46,841 nt of DNA from assembly GCA_025352405.1 (NCBI GenBank), contig JANXTM010000101.1, positions 1 to 46,841 on the forward strand. The letters are read 5' to 3'. Positions 16,024 to 25,864 of this stretch are shown one piece after another. Under the pieces are notes generated by a model, which saw only the letters and a list, made by a program, of their open reading frames with translations, made no database searches and was not told the DNA's origin. Position 1 is the stretch's first letter, and every line of letters starts with the position of its first letter. Source of the DNA: Polaromonas sp. (GTDB taxonomy: Bacteria > Pseudomonadota > Gammaproteobacteria > Burkholderiales > Burkholderiaceae_C). A program made the translations under genes and the position numbers.

Positions 16024-18029
16024 TGAATCTTGAACTCGAAGTTAAGGAGGCCTTTGCTCCCGGCGGTATTTTGTCTCGCTCGGTAGAACAGTTTGTGGCT
16101 CGTGAAGGTCAGACTGAAATGGCTGTGGCCGTAGCGCGCGCTATTGAAAGCCCCGAGGCGCTCGTTGTTGAGGCGAGTACCGGTGTCGGAAAAACGTTTT
16201 CTTACCTGGTACCCGCGCTGCTCAGCGGCGAGCGTGTGTTGTTGTCAACCGCTACCAAAGCCCTTCAGGATCAGTTGTTTGGGCGGGATCTTCCCCATCT
16301 GGTCAAGGCGTTGGGGTTGCCTGTGAGTACCGCGCTCCTCAAAGGTCGTTCCAGCTATGTGTGTCTGCATCGCCTGGAACTTGCGCGCCATGAGGCGCAT
16401 CTGCCTGATCGCGAATCCTTGCGCGCTTTGGGCAAGATAGAAGAGTGGGCCAAATCCACGCGTACGGGCGATCTGGCCGAGTTGCATGGACTTGACGAGC
16501 GATCGCCATTGATTCCGCTCGTTACCTCCACACGCGAAAACTGTCTGGGTGCGCAGTGCCCGCAATTTCGCGGTTGCCATGTCAATCTGGCTCGCCGTGA
16601 GGCTTTGGCCGCTGATGTGGTGGTGATTAACCACCATCTTTTCTTTGCCGACCTCGCCGTCCGCGAGTCCGGTGTCGCGGAGTTGCTGCCTTCTGTCCGA
16701 ATCGCTATTTTCGATGAAGCACATCAGCTCAATGAAACCGGTGTACAGTTTTTGGGAAAAAATCTGACTACGGGTCAACTGCTCGACTTTTGCCGGGACT
16801 TGCTGGGTGCCGGCCTGCAACTTGCCAGAGGATTGGTGGATTGGCAAATCGTCGCGGGTCGTTGCGAGCGGGCTGCCCGTGAACTCAGACTTTGTGCGGG
16901 CGACAGTTATCCAGGTACCAAATTGCGCTGGACAGAACAAACCCCGGAAGGAATCGACGCAGCGGGCTGGTCAGCGGTGCTTGACGCTGTGAGCTTGTCT
17001 TTTTCGCAGGCCTGTGAAGCATTGGATTCGGTGAGCGAGATGGCGCCAGATTTTGTCCGGCTTCATGAGCGTGCAAGTGCACTTGCAGAAAGGGCAAAAA
17101 GCTTTTCGGCTGCATGCTCGTCTGGCTGCGTTCGATGGGTGGAAGTGGGCTCACAATTGAGGCTTATTGAGTCTCCGCTTGACATTGCGCATGCCGTTAA
17201 AACAAAATTGTTAGACGCGCCAGGTAACGAGTCAAAGTCCTGGATATTTACGTCGGCGACGCTGGGCAATGATGAAAAATTGAGCTGGTTTACGCAACCC
17301 TGTGGCTTGGCGGATGCGCGGATATTACGGGTCGGAAGTCCGTTTGATTATTCACGCCAGGCCGCGCTTTACATTCCCCAGGATTTTCCAAAACCTTCAG
17401 ATGTATCTCATCCAGTGAAGGTAGCAGAATCTGCCGCTGACTGGTGCCGCCGGCTTGGGGGGCGGACCCTGGTCCTGACGACAACCCTCAGGGCACTCCG
17501 TGTTATCGGAGATGCGCTGCATGCGGCGTTTGAGCACACAGGTGATGTGGAAGTACTGGTTCAGGGAAACATGCCCAAGCGCGTACTGGTAGACCGGTTT
17601 CGGCGGGGCAACGCTGGTGGTCGGCCTGGCTGCGTACTGGTAGCTTCGGCGTCATTCTGGGAGGGCATCGACGTGCCCGGCGAGGCTCTGCAGCTTGTGA
17701 TCATTGACAAGTTACCTTTTCCGCCGCCGAATGACCCGATGGCAGAAGCGCGATCCAGGGCTTTGGAAGCGGCGGGCAAAAGCGCATTCAATGACTATTT
17801 TCTTCCAGAGGCTGCGGTGGCTCTCAAGCAGGGTGCCGGCCGCTTGATACGGCGAGAAACTGATGAAGGTGTGCTGGTGGTCTGCGACACCCGGCTAAGC
17901 GCAATGGGCTACGGCAAACGCCTGCTTAAAGCGCTTCCACCGATGGAGCGACTTCAATCCGAAAGCGCCTTGACTGACCGCCTGAGTCTGCTCACCAAAA
18001 TTTGTACCACGGGTTGTCAACTGCCTTGA
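16023..18029 (+). CDS. DinG/YoaA-family iron-sulfur DNA helicase
   Basis: A 668-residue superfamily 2 helicase of the XPD/DinG group. Walker A is STGVGKT (K57), the DEAH box starts at D231, and four cysteines (C114, C174, C179, C185) are spaced as in the 4Fe-4S domain of these enzymes. The C-terminal half contains SASFWEGIDVPG and QGAGRLIRRETDEG. It unwinds DNA 5' to 3' and is linked to repair and removal of structures such as R-loops. The length is closer to YoaA than to E. coli DinG. The last 38 bp overlap the end of bamD on the other strand. Confidence 0.9.
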   Translation: MNLELEVKEAFAPGGILSRSVEQFVAREGQTEMAVAVARAIESPEALVVEASTGVGKTFSYLVPALLSGERVLLSTATKALQDQLFGRDLPHLVKALGLPVSTALLKGRSSYVCLHRLELARHEAHLPDRESLRALGKIEEWAKSTRTGDLAELHGLDERSPLIPLVTSTRENCLGAQCPQFRGCHVNLARREALAADVVVINHHLFFADLAVRESGVAELLPSVRIAIFDEAHQLNETGVQFLGKNLTTGQLLDFCRDLLGAGLQLARGLVDWQIVAGRCERAARELRLCAGDSYPGTKLRWTEQTPEGIDAAGWSAVLDAVSLSFSQACEALDSVSEMAPDFVRLHERASALAERAKSFSAACSSGCVRWVEVGSQLRLIESPLDIAHAVKTKLLDAPGNESKSWIFTSATLGNDEKLSWFTQPCGLADARILRVGSPFDYSRQAALYIPQDFPKPSDVSHPVKVAESAADWCRRLGGRTLVLTTTLRALRVIGDALHAAFEHTGDVEVLVQGNMPKRVLVDRFRRGNAGGRPGCVLVASASFWEGIDVPGEALQLVIIDKLPFPPPNDPMAEARSRALEAAGKSAFNDYFLPEAAVALKQGAGRLIRRETDEGVLVVCDTRLSAMGYGKRLLKALPPMERLQSESALTDRLSLLTKICTTGCQLP

Positions 18030-18813
18030 AACCCTTACTCATGAATTCGCTTTTAGGGTACGTTTTTTCCAGAACCCGCTTGGCATCGTCGCGCAGTTGG
18101 GTCATGCCCAAGGCGTCATAGGACTTGTAAATAATGTAGGTGGCTTCTTCAAGGGCTGGCACGTCGCGGTAATCCGTCATGGCTGTTTGCGCTCTGTTAA
18201 TTGCTGCCACGTAAGCGCCGCGAGAATAATAGTAGCGCGCCACATGCACTTCAGATTGTGCAAGTGCATTGACGATGTAGGTCATGCGCAGGCGGGCATC
18301 AGGTGTATACCGTGAATCAGGAAATCGCGTTATCAGCTCCTTGAAGGATTCAAAAGACTCCTTGGCCGCCTTTTGATCCCGCTCCGCCAGGTCTTGACGC
18401 GAGATGAATGAAAAAAGCCCAAGGTTGTCATTGAAATTGACAAGTCCTTTCAAGTACAGCGCGTAATCAAGTGCCGGACTGGCCGGGTGTAGCTTGATAA
18501 ACCGTTCTAAAGTAGAAACTGATTGCGCTTGCTCTCCGCTTTTGTATTGCGAGTAGGCTTTTTCGAGCTGTGCCTGCTGCGCCAGCGGTGTGCCCGCAGC
18601 TCGCCCCTCCAGTTTTTCAAAAAGGGGGATGGCTTTGTCGTAGCTCCCTGAGCGGGCTTCGTCTTTTGCTTCCGCGTAAATCTTGTTGGGACTCCAGCCA
18701 GCCGTCGCATCCAAAGGTTTGCTGGAGCAGCCGACAAGTGCAAGGGAAACGATTAAAACAGTTGCAGCGAATGGTGATGCACCGGGAACAACCGATAATT
18801 TGGAAGAAAACAT
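17992..18813 (-). CDS. bamD: Outer membrane protein assembly factor BamD
   Basis: A 273-residue lipoprotein of the BamD/ComL family. The signal ends in LALVGC (C29 lipidated), followed by tetratricopeptide-like helices (residues about 45-260; for example YDKAIPLFEKLEG and AKESFESFKELITRFPDSRYTPDA). It is an essential part of the BAM complex that inserts beta-barrel proteins. ATG 18813 has GAGGTGG at good distance; the frame opens 11 codons further upstream but that start overlaps rluD and lacks such a site. The start is 15 bp from the divergent rluD start. The 3' end overlaps the helicase gene by 38 bp. Confidence 0.94.
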   Translation of the reverse strand: MFSSKLSVVPGASPFAATVLIVSLALVGCSSKPLDATAGWSPNKIYAEAKDEARSGSYDKAIPLFEKLEGRAAGTPLAQQAQLEKAYSQYKSGEQAQSVSTLERFIKLHPASPALDYALYLKGLVNFNDNLGLFSFISRQDLAERDQKAAKESFESFKELITRFPDSRYTPDARLRMTYIVNALAQSEVHVARYYYSRGAYVAAINRAQTAMTDYRDVPALEEATYIIYKSYDALGMTQLRDDAKRVLEKTYPKSEFMSKGFKAVDNPWYKFW

Positions 18814-18828
18814 GCAATCCACCTCTTC

Positions 18829-19872
18829 ATGACAGATAAAAAACAAACCACTTTTATTATATCGAGCGTCTCGTCAGCCACTGGTGCATCAGACGATGTT
18901 CAGGATGAAGCTGAAGATGGTGCCCAGTCTGAGTTGCGTCAGGTGGCGGTGCCTCCGCAAAGCCACGGCGAGCGGCTGGACCGCACCTTGGCAGAGATCG
19001 TTCCAGAGTTTTCGCGCAGTTACCTTCAGCAGTTGATCGTCGCGAGTGCCGTCCAGCTCAATGGCGTGATGCAGGTCAAGTCATCGGCTCGCGTCAAGGC
19101 CGGGGATGCGCTCACCATAGAATTGAAGCCAACACCTCAAAGCCAGGCGTTCAAGCCTGAGCCCATGAACCTCGACGTGGTGTTCGAGGACGAATTTTTG
19201 CTGGTGATCAATAAACCGGCAGGCGTGGTGGTTCATCCAGCGCCGGGTAATTGGAGCGGCACACTGCTCAATGGTTTGCTGGCGCGTGATGTACGCGCCT
19301 CCTTTTTGCCCCGTGCTGGTATTGTGCATCGTCTTGACAAAGACACCAGTGGTCTGATGGTGGTGGCCCGACAGCGACAGACCATGGACCTGCTCGTTGA
19401 GATGATTGCAGCGCGCAGTGTCAGCCGGCAATACATTGCACTGGCGCACGGTGCGTGGCGTGGTTCCAAAACACGGCATGCCGATTTCCCGGTAGGGCGT
19501 GATCCCAGAAATCGGCTCAGAATGGCGGTGGTAGATCTGGAAAAAACTTCTGGTAAGGTTGCCGCCACCGATTTAACCTTGCTGGAGAGCGCGATTCAAC
19601 ACTGTTTGGTGCAATGCAGATTGCACACTGGGCGCACGCATCAAATCCGTGTTCATATGAGCGCTCTGGGCCATCCACTGGTTTCTGATGTGCTGTACGG
19701 CGGGCTAATGGCTGGCGGTTTGAAGCGGCAGGCACTGCATGCTTGCCGCCTGGCTTTTCCTCACCCTGTGACAGGTGTCGCTATGTCATTCAATGCTTCT
19801 CCTCCTGAGGATTTTCTGCTGGCCATAGCCAATTTGGGCCTGGGATACAATTGCATCGATAAAAGACAATAA
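18829..19872 (+). CDS. rluD: 23S rRNA pseudouridine synthase RluD
   Basis: A 347-residue RluA-family enzyme. An S4 RNA-binding domain (about 47-110: ERLDRTLAEIVPEFSRSYLQQLI) precedes the catalytic domain with HRLDKDTSGL (D170 catalytic) and RTHQIRVHM. It makes pseudouridines in helix 69 of 23S rRNA. The first 35 residues are a low-complexity acidic leader. ATG 18829 is 15 bp from the divergent bamD start, so its own promoter must lie in or beyond the bamD reading frame. Confidence 0.92.
   Translation: MTDKKQTTFIISSVSSATGASDDVQDEAEDGAQSELRQVAVPPQSHGERLDRTLAEIVPEFSRSYLQQLIVASAVQLNGVMQVKSSARVKAGDALTIELKPTPQSQAFKPEPMNLDVVFEDEFLLVINKPAGVVVHPAPGNWSGTLLNGLLARDVRASFLPRAGIVHRLDKDTSGLMVVARQRQTMDLLVEMIAARSVSRQYIALAHGAWRGSKTRHADFPVGRDPRNRLRMAVVDLEKTSGKVAATDLTLLESAIQHCLVQCRLHTGRTHQIRVHMSALGHPLVSDVLYGGLMAGGLKRQALHACRLAFPHPVTGVAMSFNASPPEDFLLAIANLGLGYNCIDKRQ
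18856..18861 (-). promoter_or_regulatory. Candidate -10 element of bamD
   Basis: Read on the minus strand, this is a perfect TATAAT, 42 bp before the bamD ATG and within the first codons of rluD. The -35 region is weak (CCAGTG at 17-bp spacing). Because the two divergent starts are only 15 bp apart, a promoter inside the neighbour's coding sequence is required, and this is the best match. Confidence 0.45.
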
Positions 19873-19986
19873 ATCCAAGCCATCCCAGCTTGGCTATTGC
19901 TCGAAACGGTCGACGCAAACGCTTCGCTCGAACACGAGTTGCGCTGCCAAGCGCTCCATACCGACTTTTTTCGGAACCAAGAAATC

Positions 19987-20715
19987 ATGAATACGACGGA
20001 TGCAAAGCGCGTCCTCGAAACAGCACTTATTTGCGCCCAGCAGCCCTTACCGTTGCGCGAGATGGGTGTATTGTTCAACGGGGCATTGACGGCTGACAGC
20101 ATCAAGCTGATGCTCGAAGAATTGCAAAATGACTGGTCGGGTCGCGGCGCAGAGCTTGTACATGTGGCGACGGGCTGGCGGTTTCAGAGTCGCCCGCACA
20201 TGCGGGACTATCTGGATCGGCTCCATCCTGAAAAACCGCCGCGTTACAGCCGAGCCACGCTTGAGACATTGGCCATCATCGTTTACCGCCAACCGGTCAC
20301 AAGAGGTGACATGGAAGACATTCGAGGTGTGACGATCAACAGCCTGATCCTCAAGCAGCTTGAGGAGCGAGGTTGGGTAGATGTCATTGGGCACAGAGAA
20401 ACGGTGGGACGACCAGCACTTTACGCGACGACCAAGCAGTTTCTAGACGATCTGGGCGTGGACTCCCTGGATAAATTACCCCCCATGGACAACACTACAG
20501 GCCAGGTGGCCATGCTTGATCAAATCGAATTTGGAATCGTCGAGCCCGCACTGGAGATGTCTGCAAATGGCGCAGCGCCTGAAGCAATGCTTCTTGCCGA
20601 TATTGATATTGCCGACCTTGTGAGCGCCCCAGCGGTTGAAAATCTGCTGGCGAGGTCAGCAGAGTCGAAGGGCATTGAGCTTGATGATGCCGACGCCCGT
20701 GATTTAAACGCATGA
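19987..20715 (+). CDS. scpB: Segregation and condensation protein B
   Basis: A 242-residue ScpB protein with two winged-helix domains; the family stretch [26 protein letters not shown] is present, as is [23 protein letters not shown]. With ScpA and SMC it forms the bacterial condensin that organises sister chromosomes. The frame extends upstream to 19897, but ATG 19987 fits the family start. The C-terminal 60 residues are acidic and poorly conserved. scpA is not in the window, so the pair is split here. rluB follows 10 bp downstream. Confidence 0.9.
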   Translation: MNTTDAKRVLETALICAQQPLPLREMGVLFNGALTADSIKLMLEELQNDWSGRGAELVHVATGWRFQSRPHMRDYLDRLHPEKPPRYSRATLETLAIIVYRQPVTRGDMEDIRGVTINSLILKQLEERGWVDVIGHRETVGRPALYATTKQFLDDLGVDSLDKLPPMDNTTGQVAMLDQIEFGIVEPALEMSANGAAPEAMLLADIDIADLVSAPAVENLLARSAESKGIELDDADARDLNA

Positions 20716-20725
20716 ATGTAACAGC

Positions 20726-22258
20726 ATGAACCAACTAAACAATCAGGATTCAGTCACCTTGTCGGCGATTGTTGAGGATACAGTCAAGGCATCAGACGCT
20801 ATGGCCTCCTTAGCCCCAGTGCGAGAAGCGCAGCCTGTGGCCAAGCAAGTCGGGCGGCCCCCACGAAAAACGCCCGGGACCGTTACCCGGTTTGACGAGG
20901 TGGTTACGGGGCAGTTCGACGCAGATGAAGAGGATGTGGCATTGGAAGCCCCCAAGCGGGTGTTGCTGGCACAGCCCGAAACGCCAAAGCTGCATAAAGT
21001 GCTGGCCCAAGCTGGACTGGGTTCTCGCCTTGAAATGGAGCAGTTGATCCTGGAAGGGCGCATTTCTGTAAATGCAGAGCCTGCGCACATTGGTCAACGC
21101 ATCCAGTTTGGAGACAACGTCAAGGTCAATGGCAAGCCGGTCCGGGTGCGCATTGATCCACCACCACCGCGCGTGATTGCCTACCACAAGCCAACTGGCG
21201 AAGTTGTCACGCATGACGATCCTCAAAACAGACCCACAGTATTTCGACGTCTTCCCAAATTGTTTCAGGGAAAATGGCAATCTGTGGGGCGTCTTGACCT
21301 GAACACCGAAGGGCTGCTCCTTTTGACCAGCTCGGGTGAGCTGGCCAACAGATTGATGCATCCGCGTTTTGGGCTGGAGCGGGAATATGCCGTTCGCGTA
21401 CTTGGCGCGCTGAACAATGAAGAGAAAAAGCGCTTGCTTGACGGCGTAACACTTGACGATGGTTTGGCACACTTCACGTCAATTGAGGCGGGCGGCGGCG
21501 AGGGTGCGAACTGTTGGTACAAGGTCACCTTGTCCGAGGGGCGTAACCGGGAGGTCAGGCGTATGTTTGAGGCGGTAGGACATGCCGTAAGTCGTCTGAT
21601 TCGCATACGTTACGGCGCCATGGTGTTGCCACGTGGTCTTAAACGCGGTGCTTTTGTTGAGCTCGACGAGCAGGAGATATGGGCGTTGACGAGTGCTGTC
21701 GACCGTTCGGAGTCGCGCCCAGATCCACGTGAGGCAAACCGTTCCCGTGGCAACACGCCGCGTACGGGCGCCGGGGACTCCGGGGTCCAGCTGACGTCCG
21801 GTCAGGACGAGACATCGCAGGATGCGAATGGTTTGAGTCATGAGCCGCATGAGTTCCAGCCGCCAGAGCCGCGTGCGAATGCCGTGCGTGCGGGTAACCG
21901 GCGCCGAGGCAATCCGGGACGCGGCCAAGGCGGCGGTAACCAGGTATCCAGTGCGCGAAATAGTCCGCCACCTGGTAGCTTAGGAGGTAACGTGGGCGGT
22001 GGTTTTACCGGTCGCGGGCAAAAGCGACGTGATGATCGCGGCGACAGAAATGACAAAACTACCGGCTCTGCACAGCCCGACCCAATGAAAACCTCATTTG
22101 GCTACATCGGTGCAGATACTTTTACCCGCCAGCGCCAGGTTCAAGGCCAGAGGGGGGGAGGGTCGGGTGGTGGACTTGGTGGCGGACAACGCCGGGCGGG
22201 AAACACAAACACCGGCGGTGGTGGTCGTGGTGGAAATCGCGGCGACGGAAACCGGTAG
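20726..22258 (+). CDS. rluB: 23S rRNA pseudouridine synthase RluB with long Gly/Arg-rich tail
   Basis: A 510-residue RsuA/RluB-family enzyme. An N-terminal variable leader is followed by an S4 domain (about 87-142) and the catalytic domain with [14 protein letters not shown] (D191) and [17 protein letters not shown]. It makes a pseudouridine in helix 90 of 23S rRNA. After about residue 325 the protein becomes a disordered, Gly-, Arg-, Asn- and Gln-rich tail of about 185 residues, strongly basic and likely to bind RNA. It is much longer than E. coli RluB; tails of this sort are known in betaproteobacterial homologues. Confidence 0.9.
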   Translation: MNQLNNQDSVTLSAIVEDTVKASDAMASLAPVREAQPVAKQVGRPPRKTPGTVTRFDEVVTGQFDADEEDVALEAPKRVLLAQPETPKLHKVLAQAGLGSRLEMEQLILEGRISVNAEPAHIGQRIQFGDNVKVNGKPVRVRIDPPPPRVIAYHKPTGEVVTHDDPQNRPTVFRRLPKLFQGKWQSVGRLDLNTEGLLLLTSSGELANRLMHPRFGLEREYAVRVLGALNNEEKKRLLDGVTLDDGLAHFTSIEAGGGEGANCWYKVTLSEGRNREVRRMFEAVGHAVSRLIRIRYGAMVLPRGLKRGAFVELDEQEIWALTSAVDRSESRPDPREANRSRGNTPRTGAGDSGVQLTSGQDETSQDANGLSHEPHEFQPPEPRANAVRAGNRRRGNPGRGQGGGNQVSSARNSPPPGSLGGNVGGGFTGRGQKRRDDRGDRNDKTTGSAQPDPMKTSFGYIGADTFTRQRQVQGQRGGGSGGGLGGGQRRAGNTNTGGGGRGGNRGDGNR

Positions 22259-22389
22259 AGCTTATTTTGACAATGGCTGCGCTGGCAGAAGGTTGACGTT
22301 CGACCCGGCATCAAACGGTTGGTCACAGGTTAAAATCAGATGCTGCATTCATCTCGGATATCCCGAAAAATCAAGCTCAAGGAAAAACA

Positions 22390-22815
22390 ATGGCCATCGA
22401 ACGCACTCTCTCCATCATCAAACCCGACGCGGTAGCGAAAAATGTCATTGGGCAAATCTATGCGCGTTTTGAAGCTGCAGGTCTGAAAATTGTTGCCGCC
22501 AAGCTGGCCCACCTTTCACGCGGCGAGGCTGAGGCCTTCTATGGCGTGCACAAAGAGCGTCCCTTCTTCAAGGATCTGGTTGATTTCATGATTTCTGGCC
22601 CAGTGATGATCCAGGCGCTTGAAGGCGACAACGCGGTACTCAAAAATCGCGATCTGATGGGCGCGACAGACCCGAAGAAAGCGGCTGCAGGTACGATCCG
22701 CGCTGATTTTGCCGAAAGCATTGATGCCAACGCGGTACACGGCTCCGATGCAGTAGAAACCGCACAAGTCGAGATCAGTTTCTTTTTCCCCGGCATGAAC
22801 ATTTACTCTCGCTAA
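22390..22815 (+). CDS. ndk: Nucleoside diphosphate kinase
   Basis: A 141-residue enzyme of standard length that balances nucleoside triphosphates by a phospho-histidine mechanism. The ATP-binding start [13 protein letters not shown] and the active-site H117 in NAVHGSD are intact. AAGGA lies before ATG 22390. The 131-bp spacer after rluB has a TAAAAT (22331) without a convincing -35, so a promoter there is only possible. It opens the conserved ndk-rlmN-pilF-rodZ-ispG-hisS run. Confidence 0.97.
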   Translation: MAIERTLSIIKPDAVAKNVIGQIYARFEAAGLKIVAAKLAHLSRGEAEAFYGVHKERPFFKDLVDFMISGPVMIQALEGDNAVLKNRDLMGATDPKKAAAGTIRADFAESIDANAVHGSDAVETAQVEISFFFPGMNIYSR

Positions 22816-22906
22816 AAACCAGTTCGAGCATGTTTTTACTTCGGACTGCACTTTCCCGTGACGGACTGTCGTTTGTCCGTGGTAAGCGCGATTTACTCGC
22901 CTTCCA

Positions 22907-24055
22907 ATGACAACCAACCTGCTTGACTACGACTTGGAGGGTCTGGCTGCCTTTTGCGAGCGGCTGGGGGAAAAACGCTTTCGGGCGACCCAGCTTTTTC
23001 GCTGGATTCATCAGCGGGGCGCATCTAGTTTTGACCAGATGACCGATCTTGCAAAATCTTTGCGCGAGAAATTACCGGTCTCCGCCCGAATAGAGGGAAT
23101 GACTCTTGTCTCGCGTCACGATTCTGTCGATGGAACCATCAAATGGTTGTTCAGTGTTGGTGCCGGTGACGTGATTGAAACGGTATTTATTCCGGAATCT
23201 GACCGAGGTACCTTGTGCATTTCGTCGCAGGCCGGTTGCGCTGTAGGTTGCCGTTTTTGCTCTACCGGTCATCAGGGATTTAGCCGTAACCTGACCACTG
23301 CGGAGATTATTGGGCAGCTGTGGTTTGCAGAACATTCCCTGCGTCAGCAACTCAAGAAGCCGGAACGGGTCATCTCCAATGTTGTAATGATGGGGATGGG
23401 CGAACCCTTGCAAAATTACACGCAACTTTTGCCGGCGCTGCGTGTCATGCTTGATGACCATGGCTACGGGCTGTCTCGCAGGCGCGTGACGGTGTCGACA
23501 TCTGGTGTCGTGCCCATGATGGACCGGCTTGGGCAGGATTGTCCTGTGGCACTTGCTGTTTCACTGCACGCACCGGTTGACGCTTTGCGGAGTGACCTCG
23601 TGCCTCTGAACAAAAAATATCCCATTGCCGAGTTGTTGGAGGCATGTGTCCGCTATCAGCAGTTCGCACCTCGCGACTTCATTACTTTTGAATACTGCAT
23701 GCTAGATGGTGTCAACGACCAGCCCGAGCATGCCCGGCAACTGATTGCCTTGATGCAACAGCATGCAGCCGGTGGCTTATCGTGCAAGTTCAACCTGATT
23801 CCCTTCAATCCGTTTCCAGCCTCGGGCTTGACGCGCTCAGCCATGCCGGAAGTGGTGGCGTTTGCCAAAATTTTGATGGATGCAGGGATTGTCACAACAG
23901 TACGGAAAACTCGTGGTGACGACATTGACGCCGCCTGTGGACAACTGGCGGGGGACGTTCAGGACCGGACCGGCGTGGAGCGCCGCATCGCGTCACAGCG
24001 GCAAGGTATGCTGGGCAGCATAAAGGTCGTTGTGACCAGGGAAGTAGGCACATGA
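22907..24055 (+). CDS. rlmN: 23S rRNA/tRNA adenine-C2 methyltransferase RlmN
   Basis: A 382-residue radical SAM enzyme. The cluster motif is CAVGCRFC (C111, C115, C118); the C-terminal Cys in [16 protein letters not shown] is the methyl-carrying residue. It methylates A2503 of 23S rRNA and A37 of some tRNAs, supporting accuracy of translation. ATG 22907 gives the usual start. Its stop overlaps the next start (ATGA at 24052), so pilF is translationally coupled. Confidence 0.95.
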   Translation: MTTNLLDYDLEGLAAFCERLGEKRFRATQLFRWIHQRGASSFDQMTDLAKSLREKLPVSARIEGMTLVSRHDSVDGTIKWLFSVGAGDVIETVFIPESDRGTLCISSQAGCAVGCRFCSTGHQGFSRNLTTAEIIGQLWFAEHSLRQQLKKPERVISNVVMMGMGEPLQNYTQLLPALRVMLDDHGYGLSRRRVTVSTSGVVPMMDRLGQDCPVALAVSLHAPVDALRSDLVPLNKKYPIAELLEACVRYQQFAPRDFITFEYCMLDGVNDQPEHARQLIALMQQHAAGGLSCKFNLIPFNPFPASGLTRSAMPEVVAFAKILMDAGIVTTVRKTRGDDIDAACGQLAGDVQDRTGVERRIASQRQGMLGSIKVVVTREVGT

Positions 24056-24861
24056 CTTTTGCCAGCATCGCCGTTTGGATGCCGATATTTTGGAGCATTG
24101 TCTTGCTGACGGGCTGCGCCGGACAACAAAATGCATCCTCCACAAGCAACGCCAAGCCTGACCTGGTCACGGAGTCTGACGAGCCTGAAAGTCGCCGGCG
24201 CGCGCGTCTGCGGCTTGAACTCGCCACAGGTTATTTCGAACAAGGACAAACCAATGTAGCGCTTGACGAACTCAAGCAAGCGCTCAACGCTGATCCCGGT
24301 TTTGCTGACGCCTACAACCTGCGCGGCTTGGTTTACATGCGCTTGAACGACATTCCGCTGGCTGAAGAGAGTTTCCGGCGGGCGCTGGTGCTTAATCCGC
24401 GTGACGCAGGCGCCGCACACAATTACGGCTGGTTGTTGTGTCAGCAGTCCCGTTACAAGGAGTCTTTTCCGTTATTTGCCCAGGCGATTGCCAACCCAAC
24501 TTACGCGGGGCAGGGTAAAAGTCTCATGGCGCAGGGCGTATGTCAGGCGCGTGCCGGGCAGAAAAACGAAGCAGAGCAAAGCCTGACGCGTGCTTACCAG
24601 ATCGATGCCGGCAACCCGGTCGTTGGGTACAACTTGGCTAATCTTCTGTACGAGCGCGGCGAGTCGACGCGGGCACAGTTTTATATTCGGCGTTTAAACA
24701 ACAGCGAGCTTGCCAACGCAGAGACGCTTTGGCTGGGTATCAAGATTGAACAGCGACTGAACAATAGCGAGGCCATGTCGCAGCTTGGAGACCAATTGAA
24801 AAAGCGCTATGGGCAGTCGCGTGAGGCTGGTTTCTACGACAAAGGTGCGTTTAATGAGTGA
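24052..24861 (+). CDS. pilF: Type IV pilus biogenesis/stability lipoprotein PilF/PilW (TPR)
   Basis: A 269-residue TPR protein with a lipoprotein signal ending LLTGC (C22). At least four TPR-like repeats are visible between about 50 and 250 (for example [33 protein letters not shown] and [23 protein letters not shown]). PilF/PilW helps assemble the secretin ring of type IV pili at the outer membrane. No other pilus gene is nearby, which is normal for this locus. It overlaps rlmN by 4 bp and rodZ by 8 bp. Confidence 0.88.
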   Translation: MTFASIAVWMPIFWSIVLLTGCAGQQNASSTSNAKPDLVTESDEPESRRRARLRLELATGYFEQGQTNVALDELKQALNADPGFADAYNLRGLVYMRLNDIPLAEESFRRALVLNPRDAGAAHNYGWLLCQQSRYKESFPLFAQAIANPTYAGQGKSLMAQGVCQARAGQKNEAEQSLTRAYQIDAGNPVVGYNLANLLYERGESTRAQFYIRRLNNSELANAETLWLGIKIEQRLNNSEAMSQLGDQLKKRYGQSREAGFYDKGAFNE

Positions 24862-25864
24862 TGTGTGTGACGCATCTGTCGTGGAAAACTTGCCGCTGCA
24901 CTTGATAGAATCTGGTGTGGTCGCAACTAAGATTACGGATATCGGGCTCACTGCTGGCGGCATGCTAAGGCAAGCCCGGGAGTCCACAGGCTTACACATT
25001 GCGGCTTTGGCCGTATCCCTCAAAGTACCGGTAAAAAAACTCGAAGCATTGGAAGCTGATCGCTTCGATTTGCTGCCTGATGCTGTTTTTGTACGCGCGC
25101 TGGCGTCAAGCGTATGTCGCAACCTCAAAATAGACACGGCTCCCATACTTGAACGATTGCCCCAAACCGGCGGTCCTAAATTGGCCTCCCAGGGTATGGG
25201 TATCAATACGCCATTTCGTGCTCATGGCGATAAGCGTGGCCCTTCGATTTGGGCACAGGTGCCCCGGCCAGCCGTACTGGCCGGTTTGGCTTTGTTGCTG
25301 GGTGCGCTGATCCTCGTTTTGTTGCCAGCCGTCAAGACGGGCGTTGATGCAAATAACCCGGACGCCGCACCGAAGGCCACGAACACACAACCATCCATGT
25401 TCGCGGCTATTGAGGCTGTTACTGAAGCAGTATCACCTGGGGCCTTTGCACCACCCTCTTCTTCCTCGCAGGTTTCCCTTTCGTCATTTGCTGTGGGTTC
25501 GACGGTGTCTGCAGCCGATGTGCCATCGATGGCTATTTCATCGCGGTCATTGCCTGCTCCCGCTGCTGCGCTGCAGGCTCCCGCTGTGCCAGCCAGTCCG
25601 GCCAGTACGGTTTCTTCAGTGACATCGACCGGTATTGTGGTGTTCACTGCGAAGGGTGCGTCGTGGGTCGAGGTAACTGACTCCAAAGGAGTTGTTGTTT
25701 TACGCCGGACGCTCGGCGCTGGAGAGGTTGTAGGTGCGTCCGGTGTGCTTCCACTGTCTGCCATAGTCGGCCGGGCTGATGCCACCCAGGTGCAAGTTCG
25801 TGGCAATGTATTTGATCTGTCTGCTGTAGCCAAAGACAATGTCGCACGATTTGAGGTGAAGTGA
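24854..25864 (+). CDS. RodZ-like helix-turn-helix membrane protein
   Basis: A 336-residue protein. A Cro/C1-type HTH (about 33-95: [38 protein letters not shown]) precedes one membrane span (about 139-158), a Ser/Ala/Pro-rich linker and a C-terminal DUF4115 beta domain ([28 protein letters not shown]). This is the RodZ layout, which links MreB to the cell-wall machinery. The frame extends upstream to 24809, but ATG 24854 overlapping the pilF stop is the better start. It overlaps ispG by the TGATG arrangement. Confidence 0.87.
   Translation: MSDVCDASVVENLPLHLIESGVVATKITDIGLTAGGMLRQARESTGLHIAALAVSLKVPVKKLEALEADRFDLLPDAVFVRALASSVCRNLKIDTAPILERLPQTGGPKLASQGMGINTPFRAHGDKRGPSIWAQVPRPAVLAGLALLLGALILVLLPAVKTGVDANNPDAAPKATNTQPSMFAAIEAVTEAVSPGAFAPPSSSSQVSLSSFAVGSTVSAADVPSMAISSRSLPAPAAALQAPAVPASPASTVSSVTSTGIVVFTAKGASWVEVTDSKGVVVLRRTLGAGEVVGASGVLPLSAIVGRADATQVQVRGNVFDLSAVAKDNVARFEVK

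Noticed and set aside
19876..19894. Hairpin CCAAGC/GCTTGG after rluD as a terminator
   Set aside because: Only a 6-bp stem and no T-run follows.
22098..22472. Plus-strand open frame between rluB and ndk
   Set aside because: It is another frame of the Gly/Arg-rich rluB tail and the ndk start; no independent homology.
22859..22880. Hairpin ACGGAC/GTCCGT before rlmN as a terminator or riboswitch
   Set aside because: Short stem, no T-run, and no known riboswitch pattern.
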